64,000 nt of DNA from Xenorhabdus griffiniae (GCF_037265215.1 NZ_CP147737.1:2574001-2638000); one strand, 5' to 3'; shown: positions 9,949-23,396, counted from the stretch's first letter. Notes: a model not told the origin generated them from the sequence alone. Program-made: numbers and translations.

Positions 9949-11606
9949 GGCTGTTTCTTATAAATCACAAGCACAAGTCTATGATTACGGCGCACAAAAT
10001 CCGGCTCAGGTAATTCAGACAACTCACCTTCTGAGGGTAATAGAAAAACAATCGCAACTTGACCTTTTTTACGTGCTTTCGCTAGCCACGCAGGAAATTC
10101 TTGCTCCGTGATATACCGATATTGGCTATCAAGATAAGCAAGGCCATATTCTAATTCCCCCTGACGATCAAACAGGTAAATATCACTGCGTTTCAATTCC
10201 CATGCAATCGCTGCCCCCACGCCAACAGATTGAGACAAGATATATTTACTGCCAGCCAACTCTTTTTCGTTTTGCTGAATGAAATGCTGGGGAAGTTTGG
10301 AATTTATCGTCTTATCAGGCAAAGCACTACCTATCGATAAGTTGAGCATAATTGAACAAGCGGCAGCCCATAACCAATATTGACCATCGCGAATAAAACA
10401 AAGATAACCAATGCCTCCCCAAACGCCAAAGGCAATGATTCCCATAATCCATTTTAGCCACTCGTCGGGTTGATAAAGTGGGGGATCTTTTAAGGTTTCC
10501 AGAATAAAAAGGACCAAAATGGCAAGCAATCCGATGAAAACATTCACCAACCCATTTATTTTCAACACGTTCATGCTGCCATTTTTGACGCAATCGACAG
10601 CATATTTTGCCATCATCAAAGCTAAAGGGCCGATAAAGGGTAAAATGTAAGTTGGTAATTTTCCTTTTGCGATACTAAAAAACACAAATGGAACAACAAA
10701 CCAGCAAAACAAAAAAAACAATTCTGGGTGACTTTTTTTCTCCTTCCAGCTTTTGATTAAAGCACCTGGTAGTAACCCTAGCCATGGGATCACGCCTAAG
10801 ATCAATACGGGTAAGTAATACCAAATAGGTGCAATATGCTGAGCTTTATCAGAAGCAAAACGCTGTATGTGCTCTACCCAAAAGAAATAATGCCAGTAAT
10901 CCGGCTCACGCACGGCAATCGCAATCACCCACGGTAGGCTTATCAAAACAGCAAATATCACGGCAAGAGGACCGAAACGAACCATTTCCCAAAAACGCTT
11001 TTGATATATTGTAATGGGTAGCATGGCAATCACGGGGAGCGCTAATGCCAGAAAGCCTTTTGTCATAAAAGCCATCCCACAGGTCAGCCCCAGAACAGAC
11101 CATGCCAAAATCCGTTCTCGGATCGCCACCGCCTTAAGCGCCCAATAACAGCTCACGATCCCCGCTGTCATCCATAAAGAAAACATAGGATCAAGCACAC
11201 TGTAGGAGCCAATGGAAAAAACAATAAACATGGAAATGTAAATCAGGCTGGAAACAAAAGCAGTCTGGCGACATTGCCACATCATCATTGCTAAACGATA
11301 AAGAAGAAACGCACTGATTAGAATACTAAGCACGGAACCAAAACGGACCGCAAAATTATTATCACCAAAAATCCACTGGCTAATGTTGTTGATCCAATAT
11401 CCTGCTACTGGTTTTTCAAAATAGCGAATATCCAGAAAATACGGTACGATCCAATCTCCGCGTTGCAGCATTTCCCGACTAATTTCTGCATACCGAGTTT
11501 CATCCGGCTGCCATAATAAACGACTATCCAGCGGCAATAAGTAAGTAAGAATAAAAAAAAGAGCCATCAGAACGGCTCCCGCTTTACTCGTTCGGGTGTT
11601 CAACAT
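9945..11606 (-). CDS. arnT: Undecaprenyl phosphate-alpha-L-Ara4N: lipid A transferase ArnT
   Basis: Inner-membrane glycosyltransferase (GT83) that moves L-Ara4N onto lipid A phosphates on the periplasmic face and so lowers polymyxin and cationic peptide binding. The 553-residue protein has a multi-helix N-terminal region. The catalytic-loop signature RLLWQPDETRYAEISREML follows the first helix, and RYFEKPVAGYWIN follows next. I use ATG 11606 (MLNTRTSKAG) because AAGAGG precedes it at a normal distance. An upstream in-frame ATG at 11630 would overlap arnD. Confidence 0.93.
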   Translation of the reverse strand: MLNTRTSKAGAVLMALFFILTYLLPLDSRLLWQPDETRYAEISREMLQRGDWIVPYFLDIRYFEKPVAGYWINNISQWIFGDNNFAVRFGSVLSILISAFLLYRLAMMMWQCRQTAFVSSLIYISMFIVFSIGSYSVLDPMFSLWMTAGIVSCYWALKAVAIRERILAWSVLGLTCGMAFMTKGFLALALPVIAMLPITIYQKRFWEMVRFGPLAVIFAVLISLPWVIAIAVREPDYWHYFFWVEHIQRFASDKAQHIAPIWYYLPVLILGVIPWLGLLPGALIKSWKEKKSHPELFFLFCWFVVPFVFFSIAKGKLPTYILPFIGPLALMMAKYAVDCVKNGSMNVLKINGLVNVFIGLLAILVLFILETLKDPPLYQPDEWLKWIMGIIAFGVWGGIGYLCFIRDGQYWLWAAACSIMLNLSIGSALPDKTINSKLPQHFIQQNEKELAGSKYILSQSVGVGAAIAWELKRSDIYLFDRQGELEYGLAYLDSQYRYITEQEFPAWLAKARKKGQVAIVFLLPSEGELSELPEPDFVRRNHRLVLVIYKKQP

Positions 11607-11611
11607 CTGTG

Positions 11612-12505
11612 CTATACCTCTTGTTGGCAACCTAACCAGCCTTCACGACCAAGAAAATCCGAACGAACAATTTTCCCAACAGGGAGCGTATCCCTATTTT
11701 CTGGTAATAAATGGCTTAATTTACAGAACTGAATATCTTGTTGATGAAGCATGTTCAGCAATGTCTCAAATTGTGAAGATTTTGACATTCCTTCCACTTC
11801 GGTATGGATCGTATAAACAGGAACCCCATGATCATTTTTAATCGCTGCAAGGATAAAATGATTAAAATCTGCATCGCTGACGTGTGTTCCAACAACTTCA
11901 TCATAAGTAGGTAATGTGACAGGAATTTGTACAGTTCCCACTTGTCCATCGGGCAAGAGTGGCCTGAATGGATGTGTTCCGCGGCAATCACTGTTGTAAT
12001 CAAAACCAAAATGTTGTTTAACAGCCAGCACACGTTCATCAGCTCGCCAACCCGCGACGGCTGAGCATGTCACAGCTTTTCCTGTTGCTTTTTGCAAAGC
12101 ATCAACACCCAATTTCACTTGCTCTGTTAATTCCTTCTCCGACCAACGACCTACTTTTGCCTGCCAACCTTGATGATCCCATGCATGTAAACCAACTTCA
12201 TGGCCTGCTTCTATTGTTTGCTTCATCAAATGCCCTAAATCTTTTGCGATTTTTTTTCCCGGCCAAGCTGTACCAGCCAATAAAATATCCAAGCCATAAA
12301 GAGACACAGCATTTGATCTCAGCATCTTCCAGAGAAACTTTGGACGTAGCAGGCGCCATAAATGGCGCCCCATGTTGTCCGGGCCAACACTGAAGAAAAA
12401 ACTGGCTTGAATATGGTGCTTTTGTAAAACTTCAAGCAACCGTGGCACACCTTCCTTAGTGCCTCGATAAGTGTCCACATCAATTCGCAAACCAACTTTT
12501 TTCAT
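11612..12505 (-). CDS. arnD: 4-deoxy-4-formamido-L-arabinose-phosphoundecaprenol deformylase ArnD
   Basis: Removes the formyl group from the lipid-linked sugar before flipping. The 297-residue protein is a NodB-type polysaccharide deacetylase: [10 protein letters not shown] at the N-terminus supplies the catalytic Asp and metal Asp, [12 protein letters not shown] has the metal His pair, and HTEVEGM lies near the end. Lies 42 nt after arnA and 5 nt before arnT. Confidence 0.93.
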   Translation of the reverse strand: MKKVGLRIDVDTYRGTKEGVPRLLEVLQKHHIQASFFFSVGPDNMGRHLWRLLRPKFLWKMLRSNAVSLYGLDILLAGTAWPGKKIAKDLGHLMKQTIEAGHEVGLHAWDHQGWQAKVGRWSEKELTEQVKLGVDALQKATGKAVTCSAVAGWRADERVLAVKQHFGFDYNSDCRGTHPFRPLLPDGQVGTVQIPVTLPTYDEVVGTHVSDADFNHFILAAIKNDHGVPVYTIHTEVEGMSKSSQFETLLNMLHQQDIQFCKLSHLLPENRDTLPVGKIVRSDFLGREGWLGCQQEV

Positions 12506-12547
12506 TACGCTATTTCCGCTCTCGTCCTCAGTTTTCCAACTGGCTTT

Positions 12548-14521
12548 TTAGTTTTCTTCAACGGCCCCACGCAAAAAGAAATCCAATGTTTCATCAATGG
12601 TTTGTTTCATATCAATAGTGGGTTTCCAATCGAGCAAACGGGCTGCGTTTTTAATGCTGGGTTTGCGGTGTGCAACATCCTGATAGCCTTGTCCATAATA
12701 ACTGCTGCTTTCGATCTTCTTGAATCCAGCAAATGGGGGAAAGTGTCCCCGCAACTCATGTTGCTCAAAGCTATCTAATAACATTTCGGCTAACTGACGA
12801 ATGCTCGCTTCATTTGTTGGATTACCGATATTGATTATCTGACTATCGCATCGCCCATCCCGGTTTTCGATGATCCTGTACAGTGCTTCAATACCATCAT
12901 GAATATCCGTGAAACAGCGTTTTTGCTCTCCCCCATCCACCAGTTTAATTGGCGAGCCTTCCACCAGGTTCAAAATCAATTGGGTAATAGCCCTTGAACT
13001 ACCAATACGTGCTGAATGTAGGTTATCCAGCCTTGGCCCCATCCAGTTAAATGGACGGAATAAAGTAAATTTCAGACCTTCTTGTGTACCATATGCCCAA
13101 ATGACTCGATCGAGTAATTGTTTTGAAACTGAATAGATCCAACGCTGTTTATTAATAGGTCCAACAATCAGACGCGAAGTATCTTCATCAAATTCTTTAT
13201 CATCACACATACCGTAAACTTCGGATGTGGATGGGAAAATAATCCGTTTATTGTATTTAACACAATAACGCACAATTTTAAGGTTCTCTTCAAAATCCAG
13301 TTCAAAGACTCGCAAAGGATTGCGGGTATATTCAATTGGCGTCGCAATTGCCACTAATGGCAGGATGACATCACATTTTTTGATGTGATATTCAATCCAT
13401 TCAGTATGAATGCTGATATCTCCTTCAATAAAGTGAAAGCGTGGATCACCAATAAATCGCTCAATCGCAGAAGAACCAATATCCATCCCATAAATGTCAT
13501 AATTGCCATCACTCAACAACCGTTCAGTCAGATGGTTACCAATGAATCCATTGACGCCCAAAATGAGAACTCGTTTACGACGACTGATTTGGGTTGTTGC
13601 TTTAGGGCCAACATGAACCCCTGCGACAATACCCATCTCAAGAGCTAATCGATTACCTTGAACATAAAGCCCTGACTCCCCTTGGCCACTAATAATTTCC
13701 AGCGCACCATCACCACAAGCAATCACAAAGGGAGCCGTCGAGATTACGGTTCCTGGGCGTTTTCCGTGGGACTGAGTAAGTGGCCGTGAACGCCAAATCG
13801 TCATCTTACGTTCACCGAGAAAAGTAAATGCGCCTGGGTAGGGTTCTGTCACTGCCCTGACTAAGTTATTAATCTCTTTGGCAGACTTATTCCATACTAT
13901 CTCACCATCTTCAGCAGTACGGCGGCCAAAATAAGTGGCCTGGCTTTCATCTTGTGGAATTGATGGATAATGGCCCGATTTTATTTGAGGCAGAATGCGA
14001 TCCAATAATTCAACTGTCGCTTCACGTATTTTTTCATGTACTCTCAGCGAAGTATCATTTTCACCAATCTGTACAACCTGTTGTGCGATAATATCTCCCG
14101 CATCCGGCTTCTCCAGCATTTTATGTAATGTTACACCGGTTTCAGCCTCGCCATGGAGTACAGCCCAGTTAACCGGAGCACGGCCACGATATTTAGGCAA
14201 CAAGGAGCCATGAAGGTTAAACGCGCCTTTTTCAGCCAGTGACAGAATTTCCTGGCTAAGCATGTTGCGATAGTAAAAAGAGAAAATAACATCTGGTTTC
14301 ATCTCACGAATGCGTTCAACCCAAAGCGGGTGATTCACATTTTCTGGTGCAAACACAGGTAACCCCAAATCAGCACCGATACGTGCAACAGAAGAGAAAA
14401 AGTGATTTTCATTTGGATCATCTGTGTGAGTGAATACAGCCTGAACATCAAAACCCAATTTGACTAATGCATTAAGTCCGACACAACCAATATCGTGATA
14501 GGCAAAAATAATTGCTTTCAT
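12548..14521 (-). CDS. arnA: Bifunctional UDP-4-amino-4-deoxy-L-arabinose formyltransferase / UDP-glucuronate decarboxylase ArnA
   Basis: Cytoplasmic two-domain enzyme. The N-terminal half (about 1-300) is a Met-tRNA formyltransferase-like domain with [20 protein letters not shown], which formylates UDP-Ara4N. The C-terminal half (about 315-657) is an SDR with nucleotide-binding [10 protein letters not shown] and the YSVSK (YxxxK) active site, which oxidatively decarboxylates UDP-glucuronic acid. The 657-residue length is close to the usual ~660. Its start shares one base with the arnC stop. Confidence 0.95.
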   Translation of the reverse strand: MKAIIFAYHDIGCVGLNALVKLGFDVQAVFTHTDDPNENHFFSSVARIGADLGLPVFAPENVNHPLWVERIREMKPDVIFSFYYRNMLSQEILSLAEKGAFNLHGSLLPKYRGRAPVNWAVLHGEAETGVTLHKMLEKPDAGDIIAQQVVQIGENDTSLRVHEKIREATVELLDRILPQIKSGHYPSIPQDESQATYFGRRTAEDGEIVWNKSAKEINNLVRAVTEPYPGAFTFLGERKMTIWRSRPLTQSHGKRPGTVISTAPFVIACGDGALEIISGQGESGLYVQGNRLALEMGIVAGVHVGPKATTQISRRKRVLILGVNGFIGNHLTERLLSDGNYDIYGMDIGSSAIERFIGDPRFHFIEGDISIHTEWIEYHIKKCDVILPLVAIATPIEYTRNPLRVFELDFEENLKIVRYCVKYNKRIIFPSTSEVYGMCDDKEFDEDTSRLIVGPINKQRWIYSVSKQLLDRVIWAYGTQEGLKFTLFRPFNWMGPRLDNLHSARIGSSRAITQLILNLVEGSPIKLVDGGEQKRCFTDIHDGIEALYRIIENRDGRCDSQIINIGNPTNEASIRQLAEMLLDSFEQHELRGHFPPFAGFKKIESSSYYGQGYQDVAHRKPSIKNAARLLDWKPTIDMKQTIDETLDFFLRGAVEEN

Positions 14522-15498
14522 TAGCTTTCTTCCTGATTATCGTTAGTCTTCTTAATTCCGACCACTTTTTGAATAAAATAGCGCGGACGAGCACGTACAT
14601 CGTTATATATTCGACCAATGTATTCACCCAACAGTCCCATGGCGACGAACTGTGCTCCAATGAACATGAAAAGAATAGCAAACAGGGTAAACACCCCTTC
14701 AGCAGCCCACATTGAACCAAATATAAGGCGCAGAACAATCAATAACACCGCCAACAAAAAACCTGTTATGGCAATGATACTTCCCGCGACGCTTAGTAAC
14801 CGCAATGGTGCAGTAGTTAAGCACGTCAGAAGGTCATACATCAGGTTTATCAGTTTCATAAAACTGTACTTGGAGTCCCCAAACTCACGCTCTGCATGGG
14901 CCACGTCAATTTCTATTGTTCTGCGTGCAAAGGTGTTGGCAAGGATAGGAATAAATGTACTGCGCTCATGGCATTGAAGCATCGCACAGACAATATGACG
15001 TCGATAGGCGCGCAACATGCAACCATAATCCCCCATCGAACGCCCCGTCGCCTTGGTTATCATTGCATTGATTATTTTGGAAGCGGCTTTACGGAACCAA
15101 GAGTCCTGCCGATGAATACGACGTGTCCCCACAACGTCATATCCCTCTTCCGCTGTTTTAACTAAACGGGGAATTTCTTCCGGTGGGTTTTGCAAATCAG
15201 CATCAAGTGTAATAACCAGATCACCGTCAGCTTGATGGAAACCGGCTATGATAGCTGAATGTTGTCCATAATTACGGTTAAGCAAAATCGCAATCACATG
15301 ATTTTCTGGAGATTCTGCCGCCTGAGTTAAGATCTCGGCAGAACTATCATGGCTGCCATCATCGACCAAGATTAATTCGTATTTCTGTTCTAATTTTTGG
15401 CACGCTGCGAGCGTTCTTTCCAATAATTGGGGTAAACTTTCTTCTTCGTTGTAAACAGGAATAACGACTGAAACTTTTTTGATCTTCTCAAATGTCAC
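14521..15498 (-). CDS. arnC: Undecaprenyl-phosphate 4-deoxy-4-formamido-L-arabinose transferase ArnC
   Basis: GT2-family enzyme that joins Ara4FN to undecaprenyl phosphate at the inner membrane. The 325-residue protein has the GT-A start [15 protein letters not shown], a DxD-type [13 protein letters not shown] at about residue 100, and two C-terminal membrane segments ([20 protein letters not shown] and [20 protein letters not shown]). The start codon is GTG directly after the arnB stop (TAA-GTG). Confidence 0.94.
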   Translation of the reverse strand: MTFEKIKKVSVVIPVYNEEESLPQLLERTLAACQKLEQKYELILVDDGSHDSSAEILTQAAESPENHVIAILLNRNYGQHSAIIAGFHQADGDLVITLDADLQNPPEEIPRLVKTAEEGYDVVGTRRIHRQDSWFRKAASKIINAMITKATGRSMGDYGCMLRAYRRHIVCAMLQCHERSTFIPILANTFARRTIEIDVAHAEREFGDSKYSFMKLINLMYDLLTCLTTAPLRLLSVAGSIIAITGFLLAVLLIVLRLIFGSMWAAEGVFTLFAILFMFIGAQFVAMGLLGEYIGRIYNDVRARPRYFIQKVVGIKKTNDNQEES

Positions 15499-16644
15499 TT
15501 ACTTATGCTCCGAAAGAATTTCAGTTATTACATTCACGACACGATCTACATCGTCATTGCTCATATCGGGAAAAAGAGGTAATGAACACAGTGTTGACGA
15601 ATTCCACTCAGATACAGGCAGGGAGAGTTGTGGATAACGCTCACGATAATATTTTTGTGTATGCGCAGCTCTGAAGTGCAAACCCGTGCCAATATTCCTA
15701 TCCTTTAGGCGGGCCATAAAAGTATCGCGGTCAATACCACAGATATTTTTATCAACTCTTACCATAAAAAGATGATGGGAATGCAAATGCGCATATTCGG
15801 GAGCTTTCAGCATTTGCAACGGCGAATCAATAAGAGCGGCAGAATAGCGAGCCACCAATTCCCGACGGCGTTCATTCATTGATGCCAGTTTGCCTAGTTG
15901 CACAACTGCCATCGCCGCATGAATATCTGATAGGTTGTATTTAAAACCCGGCTCAATCACTTCCGCTTGAGGTTTCCTGCCCTGAATTTGTCTATCAAAA
16001 GCATCAACAGCTAAGCCATGAAATTTTAAACAGCGGATCCGTTGGGCAAGCTCATCATCATCTGTAACGAACATGCCACCTTCGGCACAGGTCATGTTTT
16101 TTATCGCATGAAAAGAAAAAATTGCGCTACCCCGCTCACCAATCCATTCATTTTTATAACGAGTGCCGACAGCATGAGCTGCATCTTCAATCAGAGGGAT
16201 TTTCGCTTCTTGGGCTACAGCGCGGAGAGCATCAAGATCACAAGGCGCTCCTGCATAATGGACGGGAATAATTGCTTTGGTTTTGGAGGTAATCGCTTTT
16301 TTGATTGTTTCTGCGCTGACCATTAATGTATCACGGTCAACATCCACCATGACAGGTTCAGCGCCCAGCAAGCAAATCATATTGATCGTGGAAACCCAGG
16401 TTTGGGAAGGCGTAATGACTTCATCACCTGGGCCTATGCCGAGAGCCAACAAAGCCAAATGCATTCCCGCAGTCGCGGAATATAGAGCAATTGCATGTTT
16501 GCAGCCAAACATATGAGAAAAATCTTGCTCTAACTGATGGTTTTGTGGGCCTGTAGTAATCCAACCTGAGTGTAAAACTTTCTCTATCGCTTCTATCTCT
16601 TCGCTGCCAATTGCAGGACGAGAAAATGGCAAAAAATTATCCAT
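15499..16644 (-). CDS. arnB: UDP-4-amino-4-deoxy-L-arabinose:oxoglutarate aminotransferase ArnB
   Basis: PLP-dependent aminotransferase of the DegT/DnrJ/EryC1 family that makes UDP-Ara4N. The 381-residue protein starts [30 protein letters not shown]; the PLP lysine sits in [16 protein letters not shown] at about residue 182. First gene of the seven-gene arn operon, and the 156 bp upstream must hold its promoter. Confidence 0.95.
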   Translation of the reverse strand: MDNFLPFSRPAIGSEEIEAIEKVLHSGWITTGPQNHQLEQDFSHMFGCKHAIALYSATAGMHLALLALGIGPGDEVITPSQTWVSTINMICLLGAEPVMVDVDRDTLMVSAETIKKAITSKTKAIIPVHYAGAPCDLDALRAVAQEAKIPLIEDAAHAVGTRYKNEWIGERGSAIFSFHAIKNMTCAEGGMFVTDDDELAQRIRCLKFHGLAVDAFDRQIQGRKPQAEVIEPGFKYNLSDIHAAMAVVQLGKLASMNERRRELVARYSAALIDSPLQMLKAPEYAHLHSHHLFMVRVDKNICGIDRDTFMARLKDRNIGTGLHFRAAHTQKYYRERYPQLSLPVSEWNSSTLCSLPLFPDMSNDDVDRVVNVITEILSEHK

Positions 16645-16708
16645 AATCGCCTTGTGCCTTGTCTATCCCAAATTGTTTTATAATTAATCGATTCTAGATG
16701 ATGATTTT

Positions 16709-16725
16709 TTAACGAAACATCAACG
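16709..16725 (-). promoter_or_regulatory. Candidate PhoP-type direct repeat upstream of arnB
   Basis: On the minus strand, CGTTGA-N5-CGTTAA has the 11-bp periodicity of a PhoP box (GGTTTA-N5-GGTTTA), with 4 of 6 matches in each half by my count. arn operons are commonly PhoP/PmrA controlled. The match is weak and was sought because of the context. Confidence 0.3.
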
Positions 16726-16800
16726 AAAAACAAATTGTGGTCAACCGAACACCAAAAACAGATAACAAGCAATGATTATGGTGGATTTCGCTTACAGGAA

Positions 16801-17568
16801 TTACATGTGGCTGACCCTCCATAATTTATAGCTGGCATTTCTAATATGTCCAATATTTACCTCAAAAACTTCTGACAAATTTCGTTCTGTCATTACATTC
16901 TGTGGCATACCTGATGCTAACAATTTGCCATGCGAGAGCAGCCATACTTCTGTTGCTTGTTCATATGTGTGGTTAAGATCATGGCTACTCAATAATACCG
17001 TTCCTCCCAACGCACAAAATCTTTTTATTAACTTATCTAAAATGGCTTGTTGGGTGATATCAAGATTATTTGTTGGCTCATCAAGTAAGAGTAAACTCCC
17101 AGCAGGATTTAGCTCCGGCCATATCTGAAAAAACGTGCCCGCCAATCTGACGCGTTGCCACTCTCCGCCAGAGAGTTGACCAATTGACGAAGTAAGCAAT
17201 GGCAGGAGTTTCATTTGCTGGCACAGTTCATACAACACTTGTTCACTGTGAGCCAATGGCGCACATTCAGGGCGGAACATATCTAAATACTGAAAAACCG
17301 GCATGATAGGAACAGAAGAAGCCTGGGAGAACCAGGCACGGTGTTTTGCCAATTCGTGCTGGCGGTAATCCTGCAAGTTTCGTCCATGCAAACAAATAGT
17401 GCCGCTATAGGATAACACGCCCGCAATTGCTGCAAGCAGAGTGCTTTTCCCTGAACCATTGAGCCCCACCAGATGAGTTTGTTTCCCTGCCGCAACAGCC
17501 CCAGACAATGAACTCAATCTGTTGTTAACAGTAACATTATCCAGTTGCAAAATCGGCTGACCGATCAT
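16801..17568 (-). CDS. btuD: Vitamin B12 ABC transporter ATPase BtuD
   Basis: ATPase of the BtuCDF cobalamin importer. The 255-residue protein has Walker A GLNGSGKST at about 35-43, signature LSGGEWQR, Walker B LLLLDEPTNNLD and H-loop SSHDLN. It follows btuC by 51 nt; the glutathione peroxidase gene btuE that lies between them in E. coli is absent. Confidence 0.92.
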   Translation of the reverse strand: MIGQPILQLDNVTVNNRLSSLSGAVAAGKQTHLVGLNGSGKSTLLAAIAGVLSYSGTICLHGRNLQDYRQHELAKHRAWFSQASSVPIMPVFQYLDMFRPECAPLAHSEQVLYELCQQMKLLPLLTSSIGQLSGGEWQRVRLAGTFFQIWPELNPAGSLLLLDEPTNNLDITQQAILDKLIKRFCALGGTVLLSSHDLNHTYEQATEVWLLSHGKLLASGMPQNVMTERNLSEVFEVNIGHIRNASYKLWRVSHM

Positions 17569-17619
17569 GTTATTACCCTCATTTCCTTATCTTGCATTAA
17601 CAGGCAAGTGCGGTATTTC

Positions 17620-18627
17620 TTAATAGTGACGTGTTCTTAATAACAACCATATAAAAATGGGGGAACCTAAAGTTACGGTGACAACGCCTATTGGCACTTC
17701 TGCATGGGATAATGACAGACGGGAAACTAAATCTGCCAACAGTAAACCACTACTTCCAGCCAATGCACTGGCTGGAAGTAGCGCCTTATGATCAGTCAAA
17801 CCCGTTAACCTCAAGATATGGGGAATAACCAAACCGATAAAACTGATAGCTCCCGCAAGAGCAACACTCAAACCAACTAATAACCCGATTATCGATACAA
17901 AAACATTACGCCATTTATGGTGAGACACACCCAGTTGCCGAGCCTGTAACTCCCCAAGAGAGAGGTAATTCAGAATGTTACCCTTACTGCTTAACCATAA
18001 GACAGCGGGAAACAATGCAACCATCAGCCATTTTTGGCGCCAATCAACGCCACTGAAACTTCCCATCATCCAATACATCAATTGCCGGAGATCTAAACTG
18101 GTACTGAAATAAACCATCCATGTCATCAAGGCGCCAAAGATCACCCCGAAAGCAACGCCAATCAATAACAGGCGGGTATTGGTCACTTGATGTTTTCTGG
18201 AAAATCCCAGCAAAATAGCGGTCATAAAAAATGCCCCAAATACCGCGCCAACACTTAATAACCACAATGGCGCAATACCATGAAAAATAAGGATTAAACA
18301 TACCACTACAACACCAGCACCATTACTGATCCCAAGCAATCCCGGCTCCGCCAATGGGTTTTCGAACAACGCCTGCATAATGGCTCCTGACAGGGCTAAG
18401 CTCGCACCAACCACTATCACGGCAATCACTCGGGGCAATCTCAACTGCCAAACAAACAACTGAGCAGGCTCTGATAACCATTGATCAGGCCAAAACCAGA
18501 TTTCACCGGCACATAATGACAAGATAAACAGAATAACGAATAAAACAGACAAAACCGCCATCACTCGATGGTTACGTTTTCTCTGATAGGTGATCAACTC
18601 GTAAACAGAGCGCATGTGTGAGGCCAT
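17620..18627 (-). CDS. btuC: Vitamin B12 ABC transporter permease BtuC
   Basis: Inner-membrane permease for cobalamin. The 335-residue protein carries [54 protein letters not shown] and [19 protein letters not shown], all BtuC signatures. ATG 18627 has GGAG rather far upstream; ATG 18615 (MRSVYELI) is an alternative. Lies downstream of ihfA beyond a terminator, so it probably has its own promoter or depends on read-through. Confidence 0.92.
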   Translation of the reverse strand: MASHMRSVYELITYQRKRNHRVMAVLSVLFVILFILSLCAGEIWFWPDQWLSEPAQLFVWQLRLPRVIAVIVVGASLALSGAIMQALFENPLAEPGLLGISNGAGVVVVCLILIFHGIAPLWLLSVGAVFGAFFMTAILLGFSRKHQVTNTRLLLIGVAFGVIFGALMTWMVYFSTSLDLRQLMYWMMGSFSGVDWRQKWLMVALFPAVLWLSSKGNILNYLSLGELQARQLGVSHHKWRNVFVSIIGLLVGLSVALAGAISFIGLVIPHILRLTGLTDHKALLPASALAGSSGLLLADLVSRLSLSHAEVPIGVVTVTLGSPIFIWLLLRTRHY

Positions 18628-18678
18628 TTAGAAAATAAATGCTCCTTCCATTGAAGGCAATGAAAAGAAAAGATAAGA

Positions 18679-18703
18679 AAAAGACCGCAAAATGCGGCCT
18701 TTT
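18679..18703. terminator. Bidirectional-looking terminator after ihfA
   Basis: Minus-strand GGCCGCA-TTT-TGCGGTC stem flanked by A5 and T5 tracts gives a strong rho-independent terminator for ihfA; the A/T symmetry would let it work in both directions. Confidence 0.8.
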
Positions 18704-18710
18704 TATGTAG

Positions 18711-19007
18711 TTATTCTTTGGGTAACGCTTTTTCCACTCTGTTTTTCAATTTTTGACCAGGGCGAAAAGTGACAACACGGCGAGCCGTAATCGGAATATC
18801 TTCACCTGTTTTTGGATTACGGCCTGGACGTTGATTTTTGTCTCGCAAATCAAAGTTGCCAAATCCAGATAATTTCACTTGCTCCCCATTCTCCAAAGAA
18901 CGACGAACTTCTTCAAAGAACATTTCTACCAGATCTTTAGCGTCACGCTTGCTAATACCCAGTTTCTCAAACAGATTTTCTGACATTTCAGCTTTAGTAA
19001 GCGCCAT
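18711..19007 (-). CDS. ihfA: Integration host factor subunit alpha
   Basis: DNA-bending nucleoid protein, heterodimer with IHF-beta. The 98-residue protein has [24 protein letters not shown], the HU/IHF signature around [22 protein letters not shown] and the C-terminal [19 protein letters not shown]. It begins 4 nt after the pheT stop, as in E. coli, so it is co-transcribed with pheST and probably also has an internal promoter within pheT. Confidence 0.96.
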   Translation of the reverse strand: MALTKAEMSENLFEKLGISKRDAKDLVEMFFEEVRRSLENGEQVKLSGFGNFDLRDKNQRPGRNPKTGEDIPITARRVVTFRPGQKLKNRVEKALPKE

Positions 19008-19011
19008 AAGT

Positions 19012-21399
19012 TCAGTCCCTCAAGGATGCTTGGAATCGCTGTTCTAGTGCAGCAACGCATTTGTTGACGGTCGCAGCAATTTCTTCTTCTTCCAGTGTAC
19101 GCATGGTATCCTGCAAGATTAAGCTAATAGCAAGGCTCTTGTAGCCTTCCGCGACACCTTTACCACAATACACGTCAAATAAGTTTATGCCAACTATATG
19201 ATTTACGCCAACTTTCTTACATTCAACCAGAACATCTTCTGCGGCTACATTTTCAGGCACAACAATGGCGATATCACGGCGGTTAGATGGGAAGCGAGAA
19301 ACTTCCTTCATCTCAGGGATTACGCGGTCTACCAGACCAGTCCATAATAACTCGAATACCACGGTACGGCCGTTTAAGTCAAGTTTACGCTCCAGTTCTG
19401 GATGAACAACACCGATATAACCAATGTAATTATTTTCCAGATAAATCCCAGCGCTTTGTCCAGAATGTAAAGCAGGATGTTCTTCTGCCTTAAAGGAAAT
19501 GTTAGATAGTTTACCTGTCAATTCTAAAACAGATTCTAAATCACCCTTCAAATCAAAGAAATCAACTGCTTGTTTTTCAATCGACCAGTGCTCTTCGAAA
19601 CGGTTGCCTGCAATAACGCCACCGAGCATGAATTCCTGACGGATCCCATGCTCCGCATTTTCATCCGGTACAAAACGCAATCCTGTTTCGAATAAACGGA
19701 CACGGTTTTGCTGACGGTTCTGGTTATAGGCAACAGTAGTCAATAATCCTGTCAATAAGGACAAACGCATTGCAGACATATCCGCCGAAATTGGATTAGG
19801 CAAAATTAACGCTTCTTCCTGTGGGTGAAGATATTTCTGAATCTTAGGATCTACGAAGCTATAAGTAATCGCTTCTTGATAACCTCTGTCCACCAACATT
19901 GTTTTAACCCGTTTCAATGGCAAATCAGCTTCACGATGTGAAGTCATAATCAGATCTGCGCGCACTGGAACGTCAGGAATGTTGTTATAACCGTAAATAC
20001 GAGCGACCTCTTCAACGAGATCTTCCTCAATTTGCATATCAAAACGCCAGCTAGGTGCAACAGTCTGCCAACTTCCATCCTGGACCGTGACCTCGCAACC
20101 TAAACGCGTCAGGATATCTGTGACTTGTTCATCAGCAACATGATGACCAATCAAGCGATCCAATTTATTGCGATTAAGCGTAATCGTCGCTGGTTTTGGT
20201 AAGTGAGATTCGCTAGTAACATCAACAATTTCACCGGCCTCTCCCCCACAAATGTCGATCAACAATTGAGTGGCATATTCCATCGCTTTATGCTGAAGCT
20301 GAGGATCAACACCACGTTCAAAACGGTGAGAAGCATCGGTGTGCAAACCATAACGACGAGCACGGCCAGTAATTGCCAGTGGTGCAAAGAACGCACATTC
20401 TAGCATAATATGCTGCGTTTCTGCATTAACACCAGAATATTCCCCGCCAAAAATCCCCGCCATAGCAACCGGTTGTTTTTCATCAGAAATAATGAGTGTT
20501 TCAGCAGAAAGTTCGGTTTCACTACCATCTAGCAGAGTAAGTTTTTCACCTTGCTCAGCAAAACGCACAATAATTGAACCATTCAAACGTTCCAAATCGA
20601 ACGCGTGCAATGGTTGGCCCAATTCGAGCAAAACATAGTTGGTAATATCAACAACCGGATCAATGGAACGAACACCACCACGACGCAGTTTTTCGCGCAT
20701 CCACAATGGAGTGATTGCTTTGACGTTCACATTCTTGATCACACGCCCCAAATAGCGCGGACAGGCTTCAGGAGCCTCAACACGAATAGGGAATGTGGCA
20801 TCTGTAGTTGGTTTAACCGCTTCGATTTTTGGCTCTGCCATGGACAATTTATTGATAACTGCAACATCACGTGCAACCCCCATGATGCTCAGGCAGTCAG
20901 CACGGTTTGGTGTAATGCTGATTTCAATCGCATTATCGTCCAATTTCATGTAATCACGCAGATCAACACCAATCGGAGCATCTGCTGGCAGTTCAATAAT
21001 GCCATCATGATCGTCTGCAATACCTAATTCAGCAAATGAACACAACATGCCTTCTGACGGCTCGCCACGCAATTTTGCTGGCTTAATTTTGAAATCACCT
21101 GGCAGCACAGCACCAACCGTAGCAACAGCGACACGAAGCCCTTGTCGGCAATTAGGTGCACCACAGACAATATCTAACAGGCGTTCGCCGCCAACATTAA
21201 CTTTTGTGACACGCAACTTATCTGCATTTGGATGTTGTCCACACTCAACAACTTCACCAACAAATACACCGTGGAATTGACCTGCCACTTTTTCAACACC
21301 ATCAACTTCCAAACCCGCCATGGTGATTTGATCAGACAATGCTTCACTATTAATGGCTGGGTTTGCCCACTCGCGTAACCAGAGTTCACTGAATTTCAT
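19012..21399 (-). CDS. pheT: Phenylalanyl-tRNA synthetase beta subunit
   Basis: Beta chain of the alpha2-beta2 PheRS; carries the editing site and binds tRNA. The 795-residue protein has the EMAP-type OB fold ([21 protein letters not shown] at about 47-67), the B3/4 editing domain, B5, and the C-terminal ferredoxin-like anticodon-binding domain beginning near [16 protein letters not shown]. Lies 14 nt after pheS. Confidence 0.96.
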   Translation of the reverse strand: MKFSELWLREWANPAINSEALSDQITMAGLEVDGVEKVAGQFHGVFVGEVVECGQHPNADKLRVTKVNVGGERLLDIVCGAPNCRQGLRVAVATVGAVLPGDFKIKPAKLRGEPSEGMLCSFAELGIADDHDGIIELPADAPIGVDLRDYMKLDDNAIEISITPNRADCLSIMGVARDVAVINKLSMAEPKIEAVKPTTDATFPIRVEAPEACPRYLGRVIKNVNVKAITPLWMREKLRRGGVRSIDPVVDITNYVLLELGQPLHAFDLERLNGSIIVRFAEQGEKLTLLDGSETELSAETLIISDEKQPVAMAGIFGGEYSGVNAETQHIMLECAFFAPLAITGRARRYGLHTDASHRFERGVDPQLQHKAMEYATQLLIDICGGEAGEIVDVTSESHLPKPATITLNRNKLDRLIGHHVADEQVTDILTRLGCEVTVQDGSWQTVAPSWRFDMQIEEDLVEEVARIYGYNNIPDVPVRADLIMTSHREADLPLKRVKTMLVDRGYQEAITYSFVDPKIQKYLHPQEEALILPNPISADMSAMRLSLLTGLLTTVAYNQNRQQNRVRLFETGLRFVPDENAEHGIRQEFMLGGVIAGNRFEEHWSIEKQAVDFFDLKGDLESVLELTGKLSNISFKAEEHPALHSGQSAGIYLENNYIGYIGVVHPELERKLDLNGRTVVFELLWTGLVDRVIPEMKEVSRFPSNRRDIAIVVPENVAAEDVLVECKKVGVNHIVGINLFDVYCGKGVAEGYKSLAISLILQDTMRTLEEEEIAATVNKCVAALEQRFQASLRD

Positions 21400-21413
21400 G
21401 AGATATACCCGCC

Positions 21414-22442
<1,029 letters not shown>

Positions 22443-22482
22443 CTATGTCCTCAATGTTATCGACTAATGAGGCCATAAAAAT

Positions 22483-22506
22483 AAAAAAGCCTCCACACTG
22501 GAGGCT
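22483..22506 (-). terminator. pheST attenuator terminator
   Basis: Minus-strand AGCCTCCA-GTG-TGGAGGCT hairpin followed by six T lies between pheM and pheS. This is the position and form of the E. coli pheST attenuator, where ribosome stalling at Phe codons in pheM prevents it from forming. Confidence 0.88.
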
Positions 22507-22553
22507 CAAGCGCTATTTTTCATTTCTTTTCTTACGCGCGAAGCCCCCTGATT

Positions 22554-22601
22554 TCAGGTGCTAAAGTAAAAAAAGAAACGAAAAAAGGCTAACTTTATCA
22601 T
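22554..22601 (-). CDS. pheM: pheST operon leader peptide PheM
   Basis: A 15-residue ORF reading MIKLAFFRFFFYFST, clearly homologous to E. coli PheM (ends FRFFFYFST). Six of 15 codons are Phe, including three in a row. AGGAGAAAG lies upstream at a normal distance. It acts by sensing charged tRNA-Phe and controlling the downstream terminator. Too short for usual gene callers. Confidence 0.93.
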   Translation of the reverse strand: MIKLAFFRFFFYFST

Positions 22602-22706
22602 TTACGTTCTTTCTCCTGTGTCCTTCTTGCATTTACTGATCGCAGATAGTATCTAATCTTTTAGAAAAAAGTAAAAGAGGGAGCAAGCTCCCTCTTTTAA
22701 CCTGAC

Positions 22707-23072
<366 letters not shown>

Positions 23073-23105
23073 CTATCGTCTCTGAGTTCTAATCTAAAAA
23101 ATTGC

Positions 23106-23324
<219 letters not shown>

Positions 23325-23396
23325 TTAATTACAACGAACTAGTCAGGCGAATAGACTCCAGCCAGATTAACTGGAGCCCATTACTTGTTTGCCTGA

